Positions 1-6,991 of a DNA stretch of 64,000 nucleotides are shown in pieces; position 1 is the first letter of the stretch, and each line of letters opens with the position of its first letter. Source of the DNA: an uncultured Clostridia bacterium (lineage in GTDB: Bacteria; Bacillota; Clostridia; Oscillospirales; Acutalibacteraceae); contig CANRHD010000003.1 of NCBI GenBank assembly GCA_947630285.1, positions 5,001 through 69,000 of the forward strand. The letters run 5' to 3'. Made by a program: the position numbers and the translations under genes. The notes beneath the pieces are model-generated. The model saw only the letters and a list, made by a program, of their open reading frames with translations, had not been told where the DNA came from and did not search any database.

Positions 1-1
1 C

Positions 2-3000
2 TCTGAAGAAGCTATGGCGGCATATGATTTGTTGCAAAGCGAAAAAAACATAACGGAAGTTACTCTCGATGAAGTTTGTACCTATTGCGGATATGAAGGT
101 ACTCCGGAAAATCCGGATATTATATCAAAAGACGAGTTTTTAAATGACTGGAGCCGTGACAGAACGCAGTCTAAAAGATTGCAGGATTACTTGGCGGAAT
201 CGGATATTGCCAAAAACGAGATCATTGTAGGCGTTGTGGACTCGGGCATAGACTATAATCATGAAATTTTTGAAGGTCGGGTAGAAAGAACATATTTTAA
301 TGTGACGGCTTCCGGCAACCCGGACGATGAAATGGATGACGAAATTGCTTATCACGGAACTACTGTCAGCAGCGTTATTGTAAATAATTCACCGGAAAAT
401 ATTAAAGTTGCCGTATATAAAGTCGGTGATAATGATAGTATGACCGTTACCGCAATTGCGGCAGGACTTCTGGCGGCAATTGAAAAATGTAATATTATCA
501 ACACAAGTCTTTCATCTTTGAGTGATGTATCACTAATCACAAAAATTGTGCTGGAAGCGTACTCTAAAAATATTCCGATATTTGCTGCGGTAGGAAACAG
601 AGGAATGATGCAAACAGACCCTGTACCCGCAAATGTACCTGAATGTATTGCCGTATCCGCTACTGATTTTAACAATACGACTTCCTCTATTAATACTCAA
701 ACCATAAACTCTGATGTTTCCGCTCCCGGTGAGGATGTAGCAGTAGCAATTCCCGGTAATCGTTATACCAGATTTTCGGGAACATCTTATTCAACCCCTT
801 ATACCGCCGCTTTGGGTGCGATTTTAAAATCGGTTAACCCTGAAATCACGGTAGATGAGATAGACGCCCGATTAAAAGAAACATCATTTGACGCTAAACG
901 GTATAACAAAAGCCCGTCGTCACAGGGCAGCTTTATGGATAATTACTGTTCTCAATGGGACGGCGTCGGTATGATTCAGTTTTGCGATGCTCTCGGGCTG
1001 GAAAAGCTTACAGCGCCCGTGTTAAATTTAGAAGATAAAGTCTATGTTGGAGAGCAGACCTGCACAATCACTTGTGAGGACAAAAATGCAACTGTTTTAT
1101 ACACAACAGATGGCACATATCCAGATTTTGAAAACGCCAATGTATATACACAACCGTTTCAGATTACAAAACGCACCCGTATTCGTGCGGTTGCATACTA
1201 TCCGGACGGCGGATATTACAGCGACGAAGCAGAAGCGACGCCCCGTATTCAATACACCGACAGCGATGATAATTTTGTAATTGATAATAATGGTGTCATT
1301 ACAAAATACAAGGGAAGTATATCCGATTTGTATGTTCCTGAAACTATAAATGGGATCACAGTTACAGGATTTGTGAAGGGGGCATTTGTAAATGTTGTCA
1401 GCCTTACGCTTCCCGAAACCGTTACGGAAATACCTGTAAGCGCTTTTGCAAAAAATTCAATAATAGAATTTGTTAGCGGAAAAGGCGTTGTTACTGTCAA
1501 ATCAGATGCTTTTTTAGAGTCCGGCATTATGTATGTTGAATTTCCTGCTGCCGAACATATACAAGCCAGTGCTTTTTATGTTACATCAAAGCTTTGCAGC
1601 GGCGATTTTTCCAATGTTGAAATAATCGAAAGCGACGCCTTTTCATATTCAAACATAATATCGTTTTATGGTCCGGAGATACAAACAATTGAGGATGGCG
1701 CTTTCGGCAGTTGTCCAAGACTGGAAAATGTATATTTTCCGCAATGTACAATGATTGATATAATTTGGGGAGTAGCAAATGGAGTATTTGATTCTTGCCC
1801 TCGATTGGTAAGGGCAGAGATGCTGCTCATTACCAATTTAACTTATAACGCATTTAATGGTACCTCAATATCAAAAGCCGATTTTCCTTATGTAAAAACG
1901 ATAGAAGAAAAAGCGTTTTATGAGTGTTTTGAATTAGAGTATATAAATATGCCGGCGCTTCTTACTGTTCCAAAACAGGCTTTTGGCAGTAAATCGTCCT
2001 CATTATTTAATAAATACACATATATTCGCAGTTTTTACTTGGACAGCGTAACTCAAATTGAACAGGACGCTTTTGGAAAACATCCAACAGCTCGTATTGA
2101 ATTCTCTCATCTTGAAACTGCCCAAAGCCTGCCGCAAACAGAGGGCTGTATAATTGCTATGCCCTCGACATTTAAAAAATGTAATGAAAAAACGGTAGGA
2201 AGGAATTACAAAGTCTATGGTACAAAGGGAACTTATGCCGAAGAATGGGCTAATAAAAATGGTCATAAGTTTACTGAAATTTCGCAGAAAACGGCTGTGC
2301 TTACACAGCTACCAAAACAGTACACCGTTGCGGATGATGTTTTGACTGCCGATGTAATTGGTTTTAACCGAACATATCAATGGTATGCAAATACAGAAGA
2401 CAGTAACGAAACAGGCACACCCATAGAGGGCGCAACGGATAGAGAGTTTAACCCCGAAGATTACCCTGCGGCTAAGTATTACTATTGTGTTGTCACCAGT
2501 ACCGATGTAGGCTACGACCCAATAGAAATTCGCACAGGAGTTACGGAAAATACAACGCTTGAACCTGCCGATTATTCAAAAGTCGAAAAAGCAAAATCGG
2601 AAATTCCCGAGGACTTGTCCGTTTATACAGACGAAAGCGTTAAGGCGTTGCAAGATATTTTAGATAACATAGACTACAGCTTGGACGAAACCGAGCAGAG
2701 CAAGGTTGACGATTACGCAGAAGCCATAGAAGAAGCCGTCAACTCCCTTGAATACAAACCCGCCGACTATACCGCATACAATGCCGCAGTTGAAAAAGCT
2801 AATGCCCTTGACCGCAGTTTGTATCAAGACTTAACCGACCTTGATAATGCCTTATCGGTTGATGTTAAAGATAAAAACATAACAGAGCAAGCGGTTATTG
2901 ACAAGCAAGCAAAGGCAATAGAGGAAGAATCAACTCCCTTGAATACAAACCGGCGGACTACACAGAGTATAACAAAGCAGTCGAAAAGGCAAATGCCCTT

Positions 3001-3025
3001 GACCGCAGTTTGTATCAAGACTTAA
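2..3025 (+). CDS. Secreted S8 (subtilisin-like) protease with leucine-rich and FIVAR repeats; 5' partial, frameshifted at 3' end
   Basis: The frame is open from the window edge, so the signal peptide and true start lie upstream. Counting from the Met at 14, the subtilase triad is visible: Asp76 (VDSGID), His114 (YHGTT) and Ser258 (SGTSYSTP), with the oxyanion Asn near 195. Then follow a chitobiase-C-terminal-like beta domain (about 334-403), BspA-type leucine-rich repeats (about 425-760), an Ig-like segment (about 765-850) and FIVAR helical repeats. The last 30 or so residues are out of frame: a base is missing near 2927 and the proper continuation, with a dockerin, is in the next frame (to 3522). 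It is probably a cell-surface or extracellular-complex protease; its substrate is unknown. The frameshift could be real or a sequence error. Confidence 0.85.
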   Translation, partial: SEEAMAAYDLLQSEKNITEVTLDEVCTYCGYEGTPENPDIISKDEFLNDWSRDRTQSKRLQDYLAESDIAKNEIIVGVVDSGIDYNHEIFEGRVERTYFNVTASGNPDDEMDDEIAYHGTTVSSVIVNNSPENIKVAVYKVGDNDSMTVTAIAAGLLAAIEKCNIINTSLSSLSDVSLITKIVLEAYSKNIPIFAAVGNRGMMQTDPVPANVPECIAVSATDFNNTTSSINTQTINSDVSAPGEDVAVAIPGNRYTRFSGTSYSTPYTAALGAILKSVNPEITVDEIDARLKETSFDAKRYNKSPSSQGSFMDNYCSQWDGVGMIQFCDALGLEKLTAPVLNLEDKVYVGEQTCTITCEDKNATVLYTTDGTYPDFENANVYTQPFQITKRTRIRAVAYYPDGGYYSDEAEATPRIQYTDSDDNFVIDNNGVITKYKGSISDLYVPETINGITVTGFVKGAFVNVVSLTLPETVTEIPVSAFAKNSIIEFVSGKGVVTVKSDAFLESGIMYVEFPAAEHIQASAFYVTSKLCSGDFSNVEIIESDAFSYSNIISFYGPEIQTIEDGAFGSCPRLENVYFPQCTMIDIIWGVANGVFDSCPRLVRAEMLLITNLTYNAFNGTSISKADFPYVKTIEEKAFYECFELEYINMPALLTVPKQAFGSKSSSLFNKYTYIRSFYLDSVTQIEQDAFGKHPTARIEFSHLETAQSLPQTEGCIIAMPSTFKKCNEKTVGRNYKVYGTKGTYAEEWANKNGHKFTEISQKTAVLTQLPKQYTVADDVLTADVIGFNRTYQWYANTEDSNETGTPIEGATDREFNPEDYPAAKYYYCVVTSTDVGYDPIEIRTGVTENTTLEPADYSKVEKAKSEIPEDLSVYTDESVKALQDILDNIDYSLDETEQSKVDDYAEAIEEAVNSLEYKPADYTAYNAAVEKANALDRSLYQDLTDLDNALSVDVKDKNITEQAVIDKQAKAIEEESTPLNTNRRTTQSITKQSKRQMPLTAVCIKT

Positions 3026-3119
3026 CCGACCTTGATAATGCCTTATCGGTTGATGTTAAAGATAAAAACATAACCGAACAAGCAATAGTTGACGAACAAA
3101 CAAAGGCAATAGAGGAAGC
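2750..3119 (+). repeat. Tandem FIVAR-coding direct repeat, two copies offset by 191 bp
   Basis: The copies begin at 2750 and 2941. An 83-bp stretch (2801-2883) is identical to 2992-3074. The offset of 191 is one short of 64 codons, which locates the frameshift between the copies (about 2927). High DNA identity suggests recent duplication or gene conversion. Confidence 0.85.
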
Positions 3120-3522
3120 TATCAACGCCCTTGAATACAAGCCTGCGAATTACTCCAAACTCAATTCCGCTCTCGCACAAGTGCCGGAAGACTTGTCAAT
3201 CTATACCGACGAAAGCGTAGAACGCCTTAATTCGGTTATTGAAAGTCTAAACTACGATTTAAACATCACCCAGCAGGACGAGGCGGACAAACAGGTTGAG
3301 GCTCTGCTTGAAGCAATAAATTCCCTCGAAAAGCGATACATTTTAGGCGATGTCAATTTGGACGGTGAAATTACGATCCTTGACGCTAAATGGGTGTTGC
3401 AAAACATTGTCCGTCTGCGCTCGCTCGACGGCCTCTCGCTGAAAGCGGCGGATATGAACCAAGACGGCAAAATTACAATCCTCGACGCAAGGTTGATTTT
3501 ATTTGCGGTGACAAGATTTTGA
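3010..3522 (+). CDS. C-terminal part of the same protease: FIVAR repeats plus type I dockerin
   Basis: This frame is open from about 2928 and continues the preceding protease after the missing base; a separate start at 3010 has no convincing ribosome site. It encodes the end of one FIVAR repeat, a further FIVAR repeat, then a type I dockerin of about 60 residues with two calcium-binding loops (DVNLDGEITILDAK and DMNQDGKITILDAR). Dockerins bind cohesins on scaffoldins, so the intact protein would be docked on a cohesin-bearing scaffold or surface protein (inference). It ends shortly before a strong terminator. Confidence 0.8.
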   Translation: MYQDLTDLDNALSVDVKDKNITEQAIVDEQTKAIEEAINALEYKPANYSKLNSALAQVPEDLSIYTDESVERLNSVIESLNYDLNITQQDEADKQVEALLEAINSLEKRYILGDVNLDGEITILDAKWVLQNIVRLRSLDGLSLKAADMNQDGKITILDARLILFAVTRF

Positions 3523-3563
3523 TATATATAACGGTTATATAAATAGCGACAGCTAAAAATTTA

Positions 3564-3595
3564 AGCCTCCCGGCTACTGCGTTCGGGAGGCTTTT
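3564..3595 (+). terminator. Rho-independent terminator after the dockerin protease
   Basis: A 9-bp stem AGCCTCCCG/CGGGAGGCT is followed by T residues. Read on the other strand it is also T-rich downstream, so it may serve the convergent gene at 3604-4191. Confidence 0.85.
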
Positions 3596-3603
3596 CGTGA
3601 AAA

Positions 3604-4191
3604 TTATATATAGGCATTGACTTTTTTATTGTTTTTAAACTCAACCTTTATCCATACGCCCGTAAGCGCCCAGGCTATGAAAAGGGCTATAAAATAATCA
3701 ATTCTGCCATAGGGGAAAATTGAAATTATATCAAAAAATGTGCGTGCTTCAATCCCGTTAATAATAAGATACCATTCCACAACTATAATCAGCCTTGCAA
3801 ACGGGAGAGCCGTGGCAACGGAAAAGCACAGACAGGCAATCTGCGGCGCCCAGTATTTAGGCCACTTTATCATTCCGATTGATTTAACATCAGGGTCGCC
3901 GTAGGTTATGTCGGCCAAATATCGGCGCATATCCGTGGTTTCGCCGGAAACAGGGGATTTATACTTTATATAGGCGTAGTAAGCCATTACAAAGTACAGC
4001 GCAAAGGTGATAACATTTATTGCGATAAGCCCAAACCAATCCATTTTAAAATTAACTACCAACGGGTTGCCCTCGAGCGATAAATCAGGTGTGGCAAAGA
4101 ATGTCAGCAACAGGTCGAAAACCGTTATCAGAAAATATGAAATTGTTAAAACTCCAAAAACAATTTTTTTCTTCATATTCTTAAAAAGCAA
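3604..4191 (-). CDS. Multi-pass membrane protein of unknown function
   Basis: 195 residues with about four hydrophobic membrane segments (roughly residues 9-30, 50-75, 112-140 and 160-180). I do not recognise a family. The start is TTG, chosen because a purine-rich AAGGAAGAGG site sits about nine bases upstream; the in-frame ATG five codons later would be about 24 bases away. A promoter is visible at 4218-4246, so it probably forms its own unit although it lies just downstream of the TSUP pair. It converges on the dockerin protease and may share the terminator at 3564-3595. Confidence 0.7.
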   Translation of the reverse strand: MLFKNMKKKIVFGVLTISYFLITVFDLLLTFFATPDLSLEGNPLVVNFKMDWFGLIAINVITFALYFVMAYYAYIKYKSPVSGETTDMRRYLADITYGDPDVKSIGMIKWPKYWAPQIACLCFSVATALPFARLIIVVEWYLIINGIEARTFFDIISIFPYGRIDYFIALFIAWALTGVWIKVEFKNNKKVNAYI

Positions 4192-4217
4192 TAAAATTTT
4201 CCTCTTCCTTCTAAATT

Positions 4218-4246
4218 ATAGTAACACAAATTATTCGGCTTTACAA
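4218..4246 (-). promoter_or_regulatory. Sigma-A-type promoter for the 3604-4191 membrane protein
   Basis: Read on the minus strand: TTGTAA, 17-bp spacer, TACTAT, with the TTG start about 27 bases downstream of the -10. Confidence 0.55.
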
Positions 4247-4251
4247 TAATT

Positions 4252-4617
4252 TTATTCTTTACTTTTCTTTTTTGAAAAAACCGTGCCTATTCCCGAAATT
4301 ACAAGAAAAACTCCGAAAATTATTCTAAGCATTGATTCGGGAATTTCCTTGATAAACATATTGCCGGCAAAAACCCCTATAATTCCGCCGAAAACCATGG
4401 GCAGAATTTTTTTGATTTTTATTAGCCCGTTTTTATAATATATAAACAGCGAGGCTATAGAGCAGGGGATAAAGAAAAACAGGTTTTTGCCCTGCGCCTT
4501 TAGCTGAGGAGTGTTTTTAAAAAGCGTTAAGTAGAGTATCAGCACTCCGCCGCCGCCCAAGCCCATGGAGCTGATAACCGCCGAAATAACTGCGGCAATA
4601 ATGTCAATAGTGTTCAT
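4252..4617 (-). CDS. TauE/SafE (TSUP) family half-transporter, second half
   Basis: 121 residues with about four membrane segments and the glycine-rich first-helix signature of TSUP anion exporters (SSMGLGGGGVLILY). Family members are usually about 250 residues made of two homologous four-helix halves; this gene encodes only one half. It begins inside the stop of the upstream half gene (ATGA overlap, 4614-4617), with only a weak GGCGG ribosome site, so translation is probably coupled. The two products most likely assemble as a heterodimer. Family substrates include sulfite, sulfonates and other small organic anions; the substrate here is unknown. Confidence 0.8.
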   Translation of the reverse strand: MNTIDIIAAVISAVISSMGLGGGGVLILYLTLFKNTPQLKAQGKNLFFFIPCSIASLFIYYKNGLIKIKKILPMVFGGIIGVFAGNMFIKEIPESMLRIIFGVFLVISGIGTVFSKKKSKE

Positions 4618-4967
4618 GTTTTAACCGCCAGACGGATTCCGGCCCAAATCATAAACAGCCCGAATACGATTTTTGCCGCTTTATTTGAAATTTTGCTTAA
4701 AATTTTCGTCCCTATAAGCGCTCCTATAACGGCGCAGGGTATAAGATAAATGTTTTCGTAAAAATTGACATGACCGTTAATAAAGTATATAATTAGACTG
4801 ATAATTGTTATCGGGAAAATTACGGCTATGGCGTTTGCCTGCGACTGCTTTTGGGTAAATCCGGCTTTGTTTAAAAGCTTTACCGCTACTATTCCTGCGC
4901 CTGCGCCCAAAGTTATATTTATCAGGCCGATTAAAATTCCGCTTAGAAATAAAACCGATTTTTTCAT
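4614..4967 (-). CDS. TauE/SafE (TSUP) family half-transporter, first half
   Basis: 117 residues with about four membrane segments and the TSUP glycine-rich motif (INITLGAGAGIVAVKLL). It is the first of two adjacent half-length TSUP genes, each ending neatly after a complete four-helix unit, so this is a split transporter rather than an obvious truncation. A GGTGA ribosome site lies about five bases before the ATG. The gene is divergent from the PH-domain protein at 5012, with only 44 bp between the two starts. The substrate cannot be read from sequence. Confidence 0.8.
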   Translation of the reverse strand: MKKSVLFLSGILIGLINITLGAGAGIVAVKLLNKAGFTQKQSQANAIAVIFPITIISLIIYFINGHVNFYENIYLIPCAVIGALIGTKILSKISNKAAKIVFGLFMIWAGIRLAVKT

Positions 4968-5011
4968 AATTTCACCGCTTTTATATTGTGGAATAAGGAG
5001 TGAATTATACT

Positions 5012-5659
5012 ATGCAATTAAAATTCAAATCGGGTGTAAATTTTTGGCTTAAAATTTTAGTTGTAATTTTAAATATTTTGATTTTACTGCTCTTTATTGC
5101 CAAAATTTTTATTGATTCATATATTACCGTAAAATTCGGCATTGCTCTGCTTGTTATCGAAGCCGTTTTTATTCTGCCTCTGCCGTTTTTTACTTATTAC
5201 GAGTTTCGTGACGATTATCTTTATGTCCATGATTATCCCATCAGGTTTTTTAAGATAAAATACCAAGATATTTTCGATGTCGAGGACGGCGATTTTGAGA
5301 CAAAAAACAAAAATATAGTTGCGCTTTCGCTTGACAGGATTGTTATTTGTTATAAAGTAATCAATAAGGACGAGGAGGAAGAAAAAAGGTATCTCTATAT
5401 TTCTCCAAGGGATATGAGCCTGTTTTTAATCAGACTGAGCGCAAGGCTTCAGAAAAATAAGGTCGATATTGAGGAAAAGGCAAAGGAAATCAGCTTAAAG
5501 CAAAAGGAACATGAGCTTAAAAAGAAGCTTGCCGAGGAGAGAAAAAGGGCGGAAAAGGAAGCTAACGAACCGGAAATTATTAAAGCGGACAGTATTGACA
5601 GGGCGTCAAGCTTTAAAGTAAGCGACGACGGCGAAGCTACAGATAAAAAAGAAGATTGA
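5012..5659 (+). CDS. Membrane protein with bacterial PH-like domain and charged coiled-coil tail
   Basis: 215 residues. Two N-terminal membrane segments (about 10-32 and 38-58) are followed by a beta-rich stretch (about 65-145) resembling the bacterial PH-like domain of YdbT/YcxB-type proteins, then a Lys/Glu-rich helical tail (about 150-215). The ATG at 5012 is chosen because AAGGAG (4995-5000) lies 11 bases upstream; an earlier in-frame GTG at 5000 would overlap that site. It is followed by a strong terminator, so it is a single-gene unit. The function is unknown; the domain call is from pattern only. Confidence 0.7.
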   Translation: MQLKFKSGVNFWLKILVVILNILILLLFIAKIFIDSYITVKFGIALLVIEAVFILPLPFFTYYEFRDDYLYVHDYPIRFFKIKYQDIFDVEDGDFETKNKNIVALSLDRIVICYKVINKDEEEEKRYLYISPRDMSLFLIRLSARLQKNKVDIEEKAKEISLKQKEHELKKKLAEERKRAEKEANEPEIIKADSIDRASSFKVSDDGEATDKKED

Positions 5660-5674
5660 TTTAACAAACAAATT

Positions 5675-5708
5675 AAAACCGTTGCAGAAAAGCTGTAACG
5701 GTTTTTTT
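5675..5708 (+). terminator. Rho-independent terminator
   Basis: The stem AAAACCGTTGCAG/CTGTAACGGTTTT (one G-T pair) is followed by a run of seven T residues. Confidence 0.9.
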
Positions 5709-5730
5709 GTGCCATTATACGCTGTTTTCC

Positions 5731-5759
5731 TTGATATAAAAGGCGGAATTTGGTATAAT
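5731..5759 (+). promoter_or_regulatory. Sigma-A promoter for tsaD
   Basis: TTGATA, 17-bp spacer, TATAAT; the start codon is about 29 bases downstream of the -10. Confidence 0.85.
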
Positions 5760-5788
5760 TATTTTAATTTGATTTAGGGAGACGCAGT

Positions 5789-6802
5789 ATGAAAATTCTC
5801 GGTATCGAATCCTCCTGCGACGAAACGGCCGCCGCAGTTGTTGAGGACGGCAGAAATGTACTTTCAAATATTGTTTCAACTCAAATAGAAAAGCATAAAA
5901 TATTCGGCGGCGTGGTACCCGAAATTGCGTCGAGGCTTCATACGGAGTCTGTTTCGTTCGTAGTAAACGAGGCTTTAAAGCAGGCAGGTGCCGTAATATC
6001 CGATATTGACGCCATAGCCGTTACCTATGCACCGGGGCTTATAGGCGCATTGCTTGTGGGCGTTAATTATGCAAAAGGGCTTTCGCTGTCATCTGGCATA
6101 CCCATTGTGCCGGTACATCATCTTCGCTCGCATATCGCTTCAAATTATATAACTCACGGCAAATTAGAGCCACCGTTCATGTGCCTTGTTGTTTCGGGGG
6201 GCAATACTATGCTGTGTATGGTTAAGGATTATACGGATTTTGAGGTGGTAGGCAGAACCCGTGACGACGCCGCAGGAGAGGCAATGGATAAGGCGGCAAG
6301 AACCATGGGGCTTCCGTATCCGGGAGGGGTCAACCTCGACAAAGCGTCAAGGCAGGGCAATGCGGACGCTTTTAAATTCCCCAATCCGAGCGTTGAGAAC
6401 AGCCCGTTCGATTTCAGCTTTTCCGGACTTAAAACCAATGTAATCAATATAAAACATAACGCACGGCAAAAGGGTGAAACTATACCGACGGAGGATTTGG
6501 GGGCGTCTTTTATCAAGGCGGTAGTAAATTCGCTTGAGAGCAGAACGCTGAAGGCGCTTGAAAAATACGGCGCCGATACTCTTGTGCTTGCAGGAGGAGT
6601 TTCCGCAAACTCCGTGTTAAGGGAAACTATGCTTGCAGACTCAAAAAAATACGGATTTAAGCTGTATTTGCCCGAGCTTTCGCTGTGCGGAGACAATGCC
6701 GCCATGGTGGCTTCGCAGGGATATTATGAGTTTATAAGCGGCAAAAGAGGGGATATGTCGCTCAACGCCTTTGCCACTATGCCCATTACCGAAAGCGATT
6801 AA
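5789..6802 (+). CDS. tsaD: tRNA N6-adenosine threonylcarbamoyltransferase TsaD
   Basis: 337 residues, the normal family length. TsaD transfers the threonylcarbamoyl group from TC-AMP to A37 of ANN-decoding tRNAs, acting in the cytoplasm with TsaB and TsaE. The family start (MKILGIESSCDET), the metal-binding histidines His111 and His115 in the HHLRSH motif, the glycine-rich SGGNT and LAGGVSAN loops, and the metal/phosphate Asp302 (CGDNAAM) are all visible. A GGGAG ribosome site precedes the ATG and a consensus promoter lies at 5731-5759. TsaB and TsaE are not in the window. A weak AT-rich hairpin at 6811-6839 may end the transcript. Confidence 0.97.
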   Translation: MKILGIESSCDETAAAVVEDGRNVLSNIVSTQIEKHKIFGGVVPEIASRLHTESVSFVVNEALKQAGAVISDIDAIAVTYAPGLIGALLVGVNYAKGLSLSSGIPIVPVHHLRSHIASNYITHGKLEPPFMCLVVSGGNTMLCMVKDYTDFEVVGRTRDDAAGEAMDKAARTMGLPYPGGVNLDKASRQGNADAFKFPNPSVENSPFDFSFSGLKTNVINIKHNARQKGETIPTEDLGASFIKAVVNSLESRTLKALEKYGADTLVLAGGVSANSVLRETMLADSKKYGFKLYLPELSLCGDNAAMVASQGYYEFISGKRGDMSLNAFATMPITESD

Positions 6803-6867
6803 TACAACATTTTGTTATTTTTAATATAAAAACAACAAATTCTTGATATTTTTTTAACAATTAGATA

Positions 6868-6896
6868 TTGAATAATTTTCCTAAATATATTATAAT
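6868..6896 (+). promoter_or_regulatory. Sigma-A promoter for pckG
   Basis: TTGAAT, 17-bp spacer, TATAAT, leaving a leader of about 90 nt before the start codon. No recognised riboswitch was seen in this leader. Confidence 0.85.
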
Positions 6897-6991
6897 TTTT
6901 TATAATGGCGAAGATTTTGATTTTGTATTTTGCCATTAATTTTGTTTAATTTATTTCGACTTACGGTCGGATTGCAAAGGAGTAATATTTT

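Noticed and set aside
4252..4967. Single TSUP gene broken by a frameshift
   Set aside because: The halves overlap as ATGA, and the second has its own Met at the start of its first helix with a full four-helix unit, so two real genes are more likely. A frameshift cannot be fully excluded without relatives.
6811..6839. AT-rich inverted repeat after tsaD as a terminator
   Set aside because: The stem has a mismatch and is almost wholly A-T, and the region is AT-rich by composition; too weak to list as a feature.
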